From: Manduca sexta
Lineage: Eukaryota; Arthropoda; Insecta; Lepidoptera; Sphingidae
Assembly: GCF_014839805.1 (NCBI RefSeq)
Contig: NC_051128.1
Coordinates: forward strand, 13,282,466 to 13,346,465
Length of the DNA: 64,000 bases
Direction of reading: 5' to 3'
How positions within the stretch are numbered: position 1 is the stretch's first letter; each line of letters starts with the position of its first letter. The notes under the pieces are model-generated. The model searched no databases. It was not told the origin of the DNA and saw only the letters and a program-made list of their open reading frames with translations. Below, one piece after another: positions 24,645 to 36,301 of the stretch. Both the position numbers and the translations under genes were made by a program.

Positions 24645-24911
24645 GTCTAAGGCTATTGACGTGAGCAAAGCCGCGATCAAAACCCAGTATATTCATAAAG
24701 CATTGTTAGCGATCGCGTGATAATCTTCAATTAACATTTAGTGCAATGCGGTAGAATTAGCGTCTGTTTTTATAGTAATTGCCAGTCGACACTTTCATTT
24801 GACACGAAGTGTGTTAATATTTTTATATAAGGCGTGGCTAGGGTTTAGATCATCGTCACCTCGCCAATAAATTTGGGTTTGGTAGTACTTTAGGGGATGT
24901 TTTATTTTTTT

Positions 24912-25106
24912 TTAGTTATACGGGAATAGTAGTGACCTCTCTGCACCTCATAGTAAGTGGAGGGATCCAATTGAATGTTGACCGAGAGATTACCTCTCGG
25001 CAGACATAATTATGCCGGCCTGTTGGAACCAGATATACACAGGCTGATCTCGGAAAGCGACACACTTACTTGGGCCACTTTGACGGGTTTTGACACCCTA
25101 TGAACC
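24912..25106 (+). repeat. Repeat family D copy
   Basis: Has the blocks from 'ctgcacctcatagtaagtgg' to 'gggccactttgacgggtttt'. The hairpin arms are eroded. Confidence 0.75.
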
Positions 25107-25129
25107 AAACAATTCTTCAGTGCATCAAC

Positions 25130-25256
25130 CTGATACATCCTGATTCCTATCGGCTTCCCTTTTAGGTTTGTATACGTTTGTCTTAGTTTTTAATTTCTGT
25201 AAAATTTTGCCACGGGTTAGCTCTCGAAAAATTCCACCCTTCGCCACTGCAATACT
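25130..25256 (+). repeat. SINE-associated module, solitary copy
   Basis: 'gattcctatcggcttccctt' through 'acccttcgcca' matches the extra module joined to SINE A at 22.1 and 35.2 kb, but here there is no adjacent SINE A head. Confidence 0.65.
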
Positions 25257-25989
25257 TATTTTTAAATGATGGACCCTCCCTGTTAATACCAGGACTTTGA
25301 CTACGGTCACCAGTTCAAATTACCCACACGGTGAGCTAGGTTTATTGCATTGAGATTCAAGGCTCTCTAACAATAAAAATTTGACTTAGCAATAGAATAT
25401 CTACCAGTCTAAAATAAAATGTAGAGACAAGGAACAAATCCATTCATCCATAATTCAGATAAACAAACACGATATCACTCACATATAGATAAATGAAACA
25501 TTTTTGTTATAAAGTGACAAATACTAAGCCGGTCGAGGCTTGAATAGTGATTCAGTTGGAAGACTTCCAAATTACAACCCCAATATCAGAGACCCCTGAA
25601 ACTCCGTACGTATACAGGCATTAGTTTGGGGATAAAACTTCGAGGGGTCTTCGTAAACTGGTCGTTGTATTCACTTGAAACAAAATACAAGGTTTTGTCA
25701 CTGCGGCTCGGACAAGGAAGCAAATAGCCTACGATGTTTTAGCTCTGTGAAGCAAATTAGATGTTCTAGAGAGTTCTATTCTTGTATTCATGTTAAATAG
25801 CCAGCAGATTAGGGTTTAAGAATGATTAATTATAATGAAAATAGCTTTTTACAGAGCAAGACGAACATCACACACATAAATTATCCTCCTAAAATTATAA
25901 ATGCAAAAAAAAATTAAGATATTGGGATTTTCCTTACAGTATACAGAGAAAACATTAAGAAGAGAAATTTCGGGAATAAAAAATTGTAA
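25257..25989. other. Gene-free DNA
   Basis: Nothing recognised. Confidence 0.4.
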
Positions 25990-26205
25990 ATAATGTGCCA
26001 AATAAAAAAAAAGCTTTATTTATCACGTAGGCAAACATAGTTGCGCTTATGATAAGTTAAGGTACTACATAAGAATATTTAAGTATTACTTAAATAAAGT
26101 CGCTCATCTAGCTAAACAATTTTTATCATTGCATATTAAGTAAATAAAGGAGCCAGCTCGGGCTGGCAGGAAAAAAGAAATAAAAAATAAAATAGATATA
26201 TAAGA
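25990..26205 (-). repeat. Repeat family F, copy 2 (inverted)
   Basis: Inverted relative to the 10.7-kb copy. A GCTTTATTTATCACGTAGGC end and the GCCAGCTCGGGCTGGC hairpin (about 26152-26167) are shared. Confidence 0.55.
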
Positions 26206-26213
26206 TAGAATCA

Positions 26214-26344
26214 TATCCGTCCACATAGCGTCTACACTACACACAAAGTGTAAAGCCCGCCACACTGGCCCACATAATTCCGTCGGGTAATAGAATCAGC
26301 TTGAATCCGGTTTCAATCAGGCTGACACAATCATGTCAACCTAT
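26214..26344 (-). repeat. Repeat family D, partial copy
   Basis: Minus-strand 3' half with diverged blocks ('aaagcccgccacactggccc'). Confidence 0.6.
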
Positions 26345-26768
26345 TTAAAGTTATACTTTAATCCCGGAAAAAATCCGGATTTTTATTCTAGTAAAGGTCT
26401 AACACGCGATAGCCGTCAGATGCACCCAGTTTTTAAACAAGTCTCAAACTTTAATGTTCTGCTATAATTGTTCGTATTCTAATATACATTTCTTACTATC
26501 ATTCACTTTTAAAACCTTCATCGCTGATTTACAGCACAAAGCACTTTCAAAACATTAGTAAGGTCATCAACCTAGCTACTAGTTTTGAATTTATACTTCA
26601 ATCAGAACATAATGATACAGTTACACGCAATGTTAACTCATTTATTGAGTACAATGCAAAATAAAGGACGGGACTGAATACTTCAAATAAAGTTAAGAAA
26701 TAAAATTGATGATCATTGTGGGATGGGGTTCCATGGGACTAAAATTTCTTTGTGGTTCTTGATACTTA

Positions 26769-27049
26769 TCTATATATATAAAAATGAATATCTATTTCCC
26801 TTGGTCATCCCATCACGCGTGAACGGATTAATCAATTTCGCAAATTCTTTTTTGTTGTGTTTGTTATTGTCAGGAGAAGGTTCTTATGAAAGAAAAAAAT
26901 AAAAAAATTGCGCCGAAAATTGAAAATTTAAGAAACTTAACGAAAATATTAATTTTATGTAACTGTCAATTGTTTAAAATAACTGTCAGCGATTGACAGA
27001 ATGCGCACTGTAATGTCATAGACGGGACAACGTCTGTCGGGTCAGCTAA
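26769..27049 (+). mobile_element. Non-autonomous Helitron
   Basis: A|TCTATATATATAAAAATG start at 26769 and 'gtcagctaa|T' end at 27049 give the Helitron A...T insertion. A hairpin AGACG-GGACAA-CGTCT (about 27020-27035) precedes the CTAA terminus. The 3' end resembles that of the minus-strand Helitron at 63.4 kb. No coding capacity. Confidence 0.8.
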
Positions 27050-27419
27050 TCTTAGATAATATTAAATATATGTACCCTATTAAGCTACATATAAATGCTA
27101 AAATCGAAAACCTCTTTTTACGTGAACTGCATTTCGAAATTTTGGTCTTACGTAAAAGCCGTCCTACATTCTGCTGTAAAAAAACACAGACGTATTCGCT
27201 CTGTGACTTAGTCCACAAGTTACTCGATCTTGCTGATTCAACACAGCTGCATTGTATTTCTAAGCAACATAAAGAACTGTTTACGTAATGTGAAAACGTC
27301 GTCTGAATTCAAATATCTTGTAAATACCTACTTTTCTATACTAAACGAGCAAACGTTCACGTGATATAGTAAGACGAGCTAGCTTCGAATTCACTGGAGA
27401 AAAGGAAAAAGTTCGACCG
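27050..27419. other. Gene-free DNA
   Basis: A 72-codon open frame at 27070-27288 has mixed composition and no motif. No gene is called. Confidence 0.35.
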
Positions 27420-27709
27420 CTGGTAGGTTTCTCATATGTGAGAGTCCTCCTGGGTAGGTAACACCGCAATGTCCCTTTCTGCCACTAAGCAGCAGTGTGT
27501 AGTCACTGTTGTGTTCCAGTTTGAAGAACATTATAGCCTGAACTACTGGACATAATGAGACTTAACATCGTATATCTTAGGTTTACGAGCGCAGTGGAAT
27601 ACCAAGCAATATATAATAATTCAAGGTGTTGGGTGGTTATGGGCGGTCGTATCGCTTACCATCAGGCGAATGGCAAGATCGCCTCGTCATTAAAAGCAAT
27701 AAAAAAAAA
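27420..27709 (+). repeat. Repeat family C copy
   Basis: Complete, ending 'caataaaaaaaaac'. Confidence 0.75.
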
Positions 27710-27954
27710 CATGTTTGTCTTTAAAACCAGTTAGCCGACAGTGCATTAAAATCTGACGACTCAAGGCGTGGAGTAGCGGCACGCAATGCTTTGAAATTCA
27801 AAGCTTGGTGTCAGTACTATTTATGTATAGTAGGACGTTTACCATAAGACGTGCGAGCTATACTATCGCCATTCCAAACTACAAAAGTATAGCATACAAA
27901 TATGTTTACAATACTATGAAAGGTTTCTGTGTATAATTGTAAAATGTAGATAGT

Positions 27955-28085
27955 CCAATACCTCAGTCCCACCGTGACCATGAAGGCTGCAAAGTCTTCG
28001 TAATGTTGGAAGAAAATTCTAATATAAAAATCCGCGTTAACGCGAAATAAAGTTTTATTTCAATATGTGTATCTCGCTATTGTCC
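27955..28085 (+). repeat. Probable retroelement 3' fragment
   Basis: 'ccgtgaccatgaaggctgca', 'ccgcgttaacgcg' and 'aataaagttttatttc' read like a LINE 3' end. The first part recurs at 9.57 kb. Confidence 0.4.
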
Positions 28086-28547
28086 GTAAAGAGGTTATTT
28101 GACCTAATTTAATAGAGACTGGGGCTAATTTCTGAGTTTGTATCAGCCCCGTGATGTGATACATACGTCATATGAAACATAAATCATATTATGGATAAGT
28201 TCCCATCTCAAGTCATTTACTCGTTTTTTTTAATCTAAAACAAACTTGACTTACTGACGCCACATTAATAGATATTATACCTAAGTCTGCAGTTACATAC
28301 ATAGATCAATAAACAGTTTTATTTTGAAAGCTTGTATCCAAGGCTATAGTTGCCAATTCTCCGAAGCTCTTTATGTACAGTGTTCAAACACAGCTCTCGG
28401 CAGCGGGTCGAAGAAAACCGACTTCCGTTTTCCTGTGACGTACCGGAGACATTTTCTCTTAGTAACAAGCCAAGACGTAAAGCCTACTAACCTCTTTAGG
28501 TATTTTCGAGCTTATTCTATACGTCTTCGGAGATTATAAACTTTATA

Positions 28548-28758
28548 TCTATACATATTATAAAACAAAGTCGCCTTTTCTGTCTCTGTATGTGATCGAT
28601 TTGCTCAAAATCCACTAAATATATTTTTATGAAATTTGGTATGGAGATAGTTTAAGACCCTGTGAAGGTTACAGGTTACTTTCTATCGCGAGAAAATATA
28701 TAGCGGGACTTTTATTCTGGAAAACACTTTCACGCGGGCGGTGCCGCGAGCAAACTAG
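28548..28758 (+). mobile_element. Intact-ended non-autonomous Helitron
   Basis: A|TCTATACATATTATAAAAC at the left and CTAG|T at 28755-28758. A 3' hairpin CGCGG-GCGGTG-CCGCG sits about ten bases upstream of CTAG, as is typical. It is 211 bp with no coding capacity. A decayed relative is nested at 1.46 kb. Confidence 0.85.
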
Positions 28759-29848
28759 TAAAGCATAATATCGCAAAGTTAGGCAATTTGGATATTGTTC
28801 GTTGGTTAATATAACTTCCAAAATCTAACAAATTAGCTCAACGTGTACAGTGAGCCACAAAAGTTGCTAAAATATTTCGAAATAATCGCCTATATACGTC
28901 CCATTCAATTCAAAAAAAATTTTGTTCTTTAGGTAAAATAAAGTATATCTGTATTTTATTTTTGTAAAGAAAAATAATTTTAGTTTGAACACAAATTTGT
29001 ATAAGCGATTTGTATAAGTTTTGAATTTGTCCAACTCTTTATCTGGTAACGGTACTTATAATTATAATATGCCAATGAATTTAGAAAACCTAAATACTGT
29101 TTATTTTAAATGTAAATCGTATTTTAACAGAAAATATATGATCGTTTAAAGATATGTACTTTTATATCAAAACCTGTAAAAGAAAAATCCTATTAGAATG
29201 TAATAATCTTTTTTTACTTTCTCTACCCAGAGCGTCAGAACAAACAGCACTAAAAAGGGTAAAAACGATGTATTTGTCTATCTTAAATGACCTGATAAAA
29301 TCAGGACTGCTACGGTGCTACGACCCGCCGTAGTAAGTGCTACGAACGTAGCTCTCTCTACAGGAGCGTTTCTTAGAGTTCAAAACTCAATTAAAGTAGA
29401 GGTTGAACGGAGGAACTAGGGTTGTCAATTATTAGTTTATCTTTGTTTTACTAGGCGTAAATAAATTCGAAATATTATGTAGGCTTTAAAAAAACTAACA
29501 ACAAATCAAAATAATAAAAAATGGACTAGCTTTTGCAAAAAAAAAAATCCATAAATTTTAGTATCCCTCAAAACTTACTCAATATTATGCTGGCATCATA
29601 TTTTAATAAACAGAAATAGTTGAAGAAAAAATGTATGTCTATACGCTTAAGTTTCATATTTGCATGCAATCACTCCGATTTTTTTTAAATCTTTCACATC
29701 TCTAACTAACAACCCTACATCTAACAGCCCGCTTAAATTCTGAAAGTAAGTTTTAATTTGAATCGTTTCCATATAAACTAATGTGGGTTAAATGTTGAAC
29801 TTTTTCCTTTTTTTCCAGTGAATTTTCCGCTCAAAAGTTGAGCTTACG
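28759..29848. other. Gene-free AT-rich DNA
   Basis: A block at 29305-29360 with 'gctacg' repeats resembles one at 40.42-40.51 kb. Otherwise nothing is recognised. Confidence 0.4.
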
Positions 29849-29941
29849 ATGCGTATAAAGTTTCTTAATTTCGCGATACTGGCGTTTTTATGTTCACGGT
29901 GTATCAAGACCTTGTTAACAACTCTTTATAGGTACTTTTAG
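29849..29941 (+). other. Small open frame with signal-peptide-like start
   Basis: A 30-codon frame begins MRIKFLNFAILAFLC, a short basic then hydrophobic stretch, 31 bases after a good acceptor (pyrimidine tract then CAG at 29816-29818). No family is recognised, and the downstream donor is weak. Confidence 0.15.
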
Positions 29942-30433
29942 TGCTAACGTTTATTGTTATAAAAATGGAAATATCTTTCTGTAAATTTTTAATATTCCAT
30001 AATATGCGGTTTTATGAGCTTTAAACTTACCGAGTTAAATCTGTCTAAATAAAAGCTCCTCTTAGCACCCATTGTGGCGTACAAAGCTTTTGAATATCTA
30101 ATGATACGTTAATGTATATTATTACTTATGAATTATTATTCTTTACATTTATTACATTATAATATTTTCTGAAACCTAATTTATGTATTATGAAAGTCAA
30201 TAACCACCTTTATATCAGTAATAAATCATCAACCGCCTTTCCTAAATATATGAGCACTCACCAAAACCACTTTTTCAAATCGCCAAATATCCGCCTATTC
30301 CCGAAAACAAGGAAAACAAAAGCTCGTAATAATAGGTAACATTTGAAATTAATTCGTCAGCAAACAAATCGCTTAATAAAGCGATCTGGCGCGAAGCCAA
30401 CTAGTAGCTTCGAGCTGAAGCTGATTTTTTCAG

Positions 30434-30507
30434 CTGCATCATCACTGAGTGAAATTACGAGTCATGAGGCGCTAATGCATTCTGAGATGCCTTTGAAAGC
30501 TTTTATG
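30434..30507 (+). other. Candidate internal exon, 74 nt
   Basis: Acceptor 'gattttttcag' (AG at 30432-30433) and donor ATG|GTAAGTTAA (GT at 30508) enclose 74 bases with one open frame across the whole exon, giving peptide ASSLSEITSHEALMHSEMPL then KAFM. Two other frames are closed. No family is recognised. Confidence 0.25.
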
Positions 30508-30593
30508 GTAAGTTAACTGCATATTTAAAAAGTTAGGTAATAACCTATTTATATGCAGTAAATTGAATATGTAAGGATGCCAATTTATTGCTC

Positions 30594-30834
30594 AGCCTCG
30601 GTGGCGTAGTTGTATTGCTTGCAAGCTTATCGCTCTGAGCTTTCATGTTCGAATCCTGGGTCGGGCAGTGATGCTGGATTTTTTATTATTATCAGGCCAG
30701 AGTCTAAAACTCGTCCCCGACACGGCGATAGGCTCGCCCCTTATTATATGGAACGGAAAAAACTAGGCGAAAAATGGGTACTAACGGTACCTACTACCTA
30801 TCTACTCTTTTGAGAATAAAGGCGTGGTATGTGT
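30594..30834 (+). repeat. SINE family A, full-length copy
   Basis: Good A box (TGGCGTAGTTG) and B box (GTTCGAATCC). The body is present, ending 'gagaataaaggcgtggta'. Confidence 0.85.
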
Positions 30835-31411
30835 TAATTTTCTGTTATTTTCAATATGTAGGATGGTTGTAAACATATAGCGTAAAGTGTAACATAGCAA
30901 AGAATCGTGGTAAAGTTAAATATGACGGTAAAATTTTAGGTTATGGAAAAGAAAGGCGTGCGAGTTGGGATTTTTAAGAGGCGACTTTTCAAAAATTAAA
31001 ATGTAATAAATAAGTAAATAACTTACTCAATTCAGATTAATGCCTCATTCTACACTCCCCAGACAAAACCAAACTCAAAAGCTAGTGTTGTACGAAATAT
31101 ATTTTTCACATAAAGTAGAAGCAATCGTCGGCTGAAAGCGGGACGTGGGTTCAGCGGTACAGTCAGCAGATAAATGAATTATTTATATTTCTTGGACGAT
31201 TGATAACTGTATTAGTATAGGTCTTGAATCATTCTTGATTGGAAAATAATGTATAAACTAGTCTGGCTTAACTTTTGTTGATATAGTATTTATTTTGTAC
31301 GATCGGCATACATTAAAGTTTGCTATTATACTACACATTGCATATATTACAATAAAATATTAGTCTATAACCGTTGTTGTTAAAATATGCAGCTTTATAT
31401 TTCTCCGTGAT
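30835..31411. other. Gene-free DNA
   Basis: Nothing recognised. Confidence 0.4.
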
Positions 31412-31700
31412 CAAGGGCGTCCCCAAGGGGGGTAGAGAGGGGCACCCCCTAGAGATTCTAAAGTCTTACGTCTTTGACTTGACTTAGTTGATCGATCATT
31501 ACCGTACGTCGAAACTGGAATGAATCCACCAATTCCATTCCTTATATTCCGTACACTACATTACGCTCTGCTCGATGTTATTGTTAAAACGGGAGAGGCG
31601 GAGTGACGGAAGAAATGTGCTCTCGGCTTTACCAATTCATACTTTTCTCATTCTCCATATCAACTTGGCCCCCGAGGTCCATCGGCTGGCGACGCTCTTG
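31412..31700. mobile_element. hAT MITE with perfect 8-bp duplication
   Basis: Flanked by TCCGTGAT at 31404-31411 and 31701-31708. Termini CAAGGGCGTCCCCAAGG and (reverse) CAAGAGCGTCGCCAGCC form imperfect inverted repeats. It is 289 bp with no transposase, and is therefore dependent on a hAT enzyme elsewhere. Confidence 0.85.
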
Positions 31701-31989
31701 TCCGTGATAAAATTAGTCTATAGTACTCAGGAGTAATGTATCATTCTATTATTGTAAAGAAAATCATAATCAGTTTCGCATTACCTGAGATTAGCGCCTT
31801 CAAACAAATAAACTCTTCAGATTTATATATTTATTTATTTATTTATTTAAGGACCTCCAACGAAGCATACAATAAGTACAATTTCGTAGCATTTTTACAA
31901 TTAGCAATGTGACGTGCCTCTTCAATTATAGGAGACCACAGCATGCAAATTTATAGGTATATAGTAGTACAGCGGCATATTACAATATT

Positions 31990-32220
31990 ACATATTAGAA
32001 TAGATTCGTACGAGTTTTAAATTTTAATCTGTTCTGCGCACCGTACCCGATGCGAAACGAGCGCGAGACGAAATTCGGCGGATTTTGACAAACGAGTTTC
32101 GTTCGCCAACGTTTCGATAAATAATGGCAAAGATTTCGCTTCGACGGCGACCCTGCATCCGCTACGGTACTAAATGTACGATATTGCACTGGCGTTCGCT
32201 AAAGTTACTCGCATTGCAAA
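31990..32220. other. CpG-rich block of unknown origin
   Basis: Locally rich in CG, with inverted stretches such as 'gcgaaacgag' and 'gagtttcgttcgc'. The 64-codon minus-strand frame here has no recognisable motif. It may be part of an old DNA transposon. Confidence 0.3.
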
Positions 32221-32271
32221 TGTTTCTACGATTACATGGTTTTGAATTACATTGCCGGCAATAATAGTACT

Positions 32272-32450
32272 GGGCCCTTATTCTGTATGATAGTGTAAAC
32301 GCGTAACGCGGCCGTGTCATGTTATCTTCGAGAAATGTGCGTGGAATGGTATTCTGTAAGCCAAATTTCTATAGTCCTAAACATGATGCGTTGTGTTACG
32401 TGCTTGTTACGCACTGTTAAAATAACGTGCGGGATAAAGAATAAGGCCCC
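32272..32450. mobile_element. MITE with GGGCCTTATTCT inverted ends
   Basis: Left end GGGCCCTTATTCTGTAT and reverse of right end GGGGCCTTATTCTTTAT match over about 16 bases. The interior is CpG-rich. No clear target duplication is visible, so the superfamily is open. Confidence 0.65.
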
Positions 32451-33229
32451 TGATAATTATTAATTTCAAATGTAAAATATAATAATAATAATAAATTTAC
32501 TTGAAGTTATGACTAGCATTGCCAATTAATTCCGATAGCAAATAGATATTATAGGTCAATTACAATCTATCGTGCGGCACGAAAGCGTCGCTGTATATAA
32601 TTAATTGAAATAGTTAATAAAAATGTGTTTTTTTAAATGTATTTTTATGGGTAATCATCACGAGATCTGTGAATTTTTCGAAGTTAATTAAATTTATTTG
32701 AGAATATTCTACTAATACTACAATATAATAGAAGTGGTCGCCTGTTCAAACATTTTGAAAAATATTTTTTAAAAACACGTCACTATTAACAAAACCCAAC
32801 GCAAAACAAAACTGAAAATTTTACGACACCAAAATTCGTAATTTCCATGATTTGGAATTTATTTCAGTCATTTATTCCAATTTGAAACCCAAACCATTGA
32901 ACCGATTTAAAAAAAATGAGTCCAATCTGGAAATATATTCTTTAAAACACACATAGGTTAAAATAAAACATTAAATAACAGTTTATGATTACTTACTGCA
33001 ATCCCAGACCAAAAACGTCACTAAGGTTCATTACAACTAGTCCCAGGCCACCATCTCTACATACGTAAACCGCATATCTAGATTTCATACATATACTTTC
33101 ATACAAAGTTACCTCGAATATGTCCCAAAGGAACTTTCAACCGCAGTTATGTAAGATACGAAAACGATTTAAAATGCTCTGTGTTGTTATAGCTAGTACT
33201 GCGTAGTGGAGGATTGTATGTACATAGCA
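32451..33229. other. Gene-free DNA
   Basis: Nothing recognised, except a donor-like site on the minus strand near 32995. Confidence 0.35.
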
Positions 33230-33439
33230 TCACGACTCTATCCCACAGAGGCAGGCAGAGACTACGGATTGCCACTTTGCACGATCCTGACATACCTCTC
33301 GCGCTTCCTCCACCTTCATCAATCTTTTCATGCATTCCCGACGGTTCAGGGTACTTTTAACCTGACCTTTACTAAAAATGTCAGATATCTGACATTCGAA
33401 GGTTCGGTGCGGTCGACCCCTACCGGCTCTTCCATCCAC
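33230..33439 (-). pseudogene. LINE protein C-terminal tail fragment
   Basis: The last ~65 codons of a 114-codon minus-strand open frame contain GRGRPHRTF, then CMKRLMKVEEAREVCQDRAK and W...VVSAC. A GRGRPRRTF-like stretch followed by VEEAREVCxDRxxW near the stop is a pattern I associate with the C-terminal tails of some insect LINE reverse transcriptases, usually annotated as endonuclease-reverse transcriptase proteins. No RT palm motif lies upstream, so this is a strongly 5'-truncated copy. The clade cannot be fixed. Confidence 0.5.
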
Positions 33440-33577
33440 ATTTGACTGAAGGATTTTAATATTAATATAGACTGTAAACTGACAAACAAGGTAGGTCTCT
33501 TGAAAACTGAAATCGATTAAGATAGGTATACTGTTACATTCTATCAAGCATGATTTATCACACAGTGTACGCAAGGT

Positions 33578-33802
33578 TTGCTGGTGGTAGGATATATTTT
33601 ATATCCACCCGAATAGCGACCACCGTACACAAGGTGTTAAAACCCGCCATAGTGGTACACGTAAGTGTGTCGCGTTCCGGGATCAGCCTGCGCATATTCG
33701 GTTCCAACAGGCCGGCATAATTGTGTCGACTGTCGAGGGGTAATCATCTCTCGTCAGTCGACATTCTATTGGACCCCACTCCACTTACCATCAGGTGCAC
33801 TT
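33578..33802 (-). repeat. Repeat family D, well-preserved copy
   Basis: Hairpin arms GTCGACTGTCGAG (33725) and CTCGTCAGTCGAC (to 33762). It reads on the minus strand from 'gcacctgatggtaagtgg' to 'atatatcctaccaccagc'. Confidence 0.85.
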
Positions 33803-34385
33803 AAAATAAAATAAAAAAAAGATTTAAATATTGAAGCCAGTATTTCAACTACAAGTCATAAATCAAGTCCATTATTTCAATTGAGTTTATCTTTGTAAGC
33901 ATAATGAGAGGAGCATACCGTTCCTGCGATGGTAAACGTTACGATTGGCAATTATAAACATACACCTCTACACGAACTTCCAATAAAAATCAATATTTAC
34001 AGTCATAAAATATCAAACAAGTATCATTTCTAACTCAATTAAAATTAACATTTGTGTACGGCATTGCGAGGCCTCCAGTACATAATCAGTGAACTGATAT
34101 AGGTCTGCCTACCCATTTCTGTTATACACTATTTGTAAATAGTGCAACGTAATACAGAATTGTTCGCGTACACTGTTAACTAATGTAATGCGCGTATTAA
34201 TTCATGGTTGGTGGATAACACCAAGATTTACTGAATTACCGATTGTAAATACAGCGCATTAGAATCTAAAATGTATTTGCACGCAACTGAGCCCGGAATA
34301 AAAGTGATTAAATATAAAAAATATAGACAATTATTTTTATACTAGGTGTTCCTCGCGAATTCGCCCGTGTGAACCATATTTAGCC
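33803..34385. other. Gene-free DNA
   Basis: Nothing recognised. Confidence 0.4.
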
Positions 34386-34521
34386 TTAGTTGTGTTACGA
34401 TGTGACTGCAATGCTGAGGTCTCGTGTTCGATTCTCAGGCTAGGCAACGTGAAGTACATTACTTTACATACTCCCTTCGAGGATTAAAGGCGCGCGCGCG
34501 CGTGTGTGTGTGTGTGTGTTC
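34386..34521 (+). repeat. SINE family A with internal deletion and microsatellite tail
   Basis: Head and 3' end are joined, with most of the body missing. The tail expanded into (CG)n(TG)n at about 34490-34520. Confidence 0.7.
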
Positions 34522-34556
34522 GTGTTTTTTTTAAATTAAGAAGACCTTTCATAATT

Positions 34557-34727
34557 ATATAATAATATCAGCCCTGTATATACTGTCCCACTGCTGAGCA
34601 CAGGCCTCCTCTACTACTAAGAGGAATTAGGCCTTAGTCCACCACGCTGGCCTAATGCGAGTTAGTAGACTTAACATACCCTCAAAATTCCTATAGAGAA
34701 CTTCTCAGGTGTGCAGGTTTCCTCACG
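34557..34727 (-). repeat. SINE family B, head-truncated copy
   Basis: The tail and body are present up to 'caggtttcctcacga'. The tRNA-like head is missing, consistent with 5' truncation. Confidence 0.8.
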
Positions 34728-34949
34728 AACTGTCATTGTCACAACTAAATTATAACAAATTGCTTTCAACAACAAACACTGAACAACATACAAAACATGT
34801 ATTGTATGATGATAGTGCAGCTCTGTAGGGCACGATAATAAGTGAAATTAGTTAAATAATCGATACGATACTATAAAGAAAACATTGCTGTGTTGTGACC
34901 GACAAAGGCTTGGTTTGCGGCCACGCGATATTTAAACGAATAGAAAAAC

Positions 34950-35369
34950 ACTGCTTCGGTGTCGTAGTTTCACTACATGGGCGGTACGGTAGCGCTCTGA
35001 GCTCCTGGGTTCGAATTCCAGGTCAGGCAAAGTGATATTCGGGTTTTTCTGCTCAGTGTCAGCCCAGAGTCTGGAATTTGTGCCCGGTATGGCGATAAGC
35101 TCGCTCCCTTTCACATCATAAGACTACTCATACTTGGCAGAAAATGGGTCCCTTGTTCCATACACAACACAAGACTATCGCATATATGTGGATGTAAATT
35201 ATTTTTCATAGACACTAAGAGCTAAACGTCCATACAACTCGATTCCTACCGGCTTCCCTTTTAGGTTTATTTACGTTTTCTTAGTTTTTTTTAATTGGCC
35301 TCTATATGTTAAGTAAGGCAATTTCTTTTAACCAGTCTACCTTTTAAAAAAAATCACCCTTCGCCATCG
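34950..35369 (+). repeat. SINE family A variant with extra 3' module
   Basis: Head with GGTTCGAATTCC box, body to 'aaaatgggtcccttgttcc', then the alternative tail module (about 35155-35369) with 'gattcctaccggcttccctt' and 'cacccttcgccatcg'. The same junction occurs in the composite copy at 22 kb. Confidence 0.8.
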
Positions 35370-35649
35370 ATAGGTACCGGCTTACGTAAACTACCAAAGA
35401 CATATAATAAACAAAAATTATTACATATTCCGGAAATCGAATCGCTCATCAGTTCACAACCAAATTATAGTCCAGTACACCACTGGTGCTATAAACGATA
35501 CAATCCTAAGCATGAAATCTTCAAACTACGAGTTTTACAGACAATAAAAGCTTCATTCATTCTATTTATAAATTCGTTCATTCATCTGTTGCGAAGGTTA
35601 TTTAAAATGCATCGTACCAACGTGGTAATTGGAGATGAATGGAACTTGT

Positions 35650-35809
35650 CTACTAGAGTTGGGGATTTCTCTATTGCTCTATCGTGCACAAATTTCAAAC
35701 TCCGGGCTGATACTGAAAAACCTAATAGCACTTTACTCTACCCGGGAAACCAACCCGGGACCTCATATCGGTACGGTACCCTTCACGCAGTACAACTACG
35801 CCACTGAGA
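35650..35809 (-). repeat. SINE family A, head-half copy
   Basis: Complement of box A at about 35793-35803 and body to 'caaatttcaaactccgggc'. Two overlapping plus-strand open frames here are SINE artefacts. Confidence 0.75.
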
Positions 35810-36301
35810 CAATAAACATATCATTCATTGAAATAATCCATAACCAACACATCAAAACAAAATTCTTTACGCTCAAGATCTTAATATTACTTTTTCTTAG
35901 AGCTCCTTTGAAATATTTTAATTTCGGTTCGCAGTACATCGTTGTCAAAATAACTTCGCCTGTTACTTGCTCAATATTTATGTTTCGTTTAAGTGTTTTT
36001 ATTGTTAATAATTCATGCGACGTGAATAATGTTTAGTACTTACAAGTAAAGCTGTTATTTGCGGTGTATTTTAAGCATTTATTATTTTAAAATAACTTAT
36101 ACGCCCTTTAAAATAGAATATATTGTGGCTTTTTGTAATAAAAGTAAAACCATACTTTCATATTATGTAGATTACATCAAGAAAAATTGACATAATGTTG
36201 GTATTTTAATGTATTTTTATTAAAAAAAAAACATTAATATTGTATTAAACTTTCAAAGGTATTTCCATTATTAGAGTCTTAAAATATACAACTAAACAAT
36301 T

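Noticed and set aside
27070..27288. 72-codon open frame after a Helitron
   Set aside because: Amino-acid composition looks plausible, but there is no motif, splice signal or second copy.
35629..36036. 135-codon plus-strand open frame
   Set aside because: Its first third is a reversed SINE A and the remainder is low-complexity AT-rich sequence.
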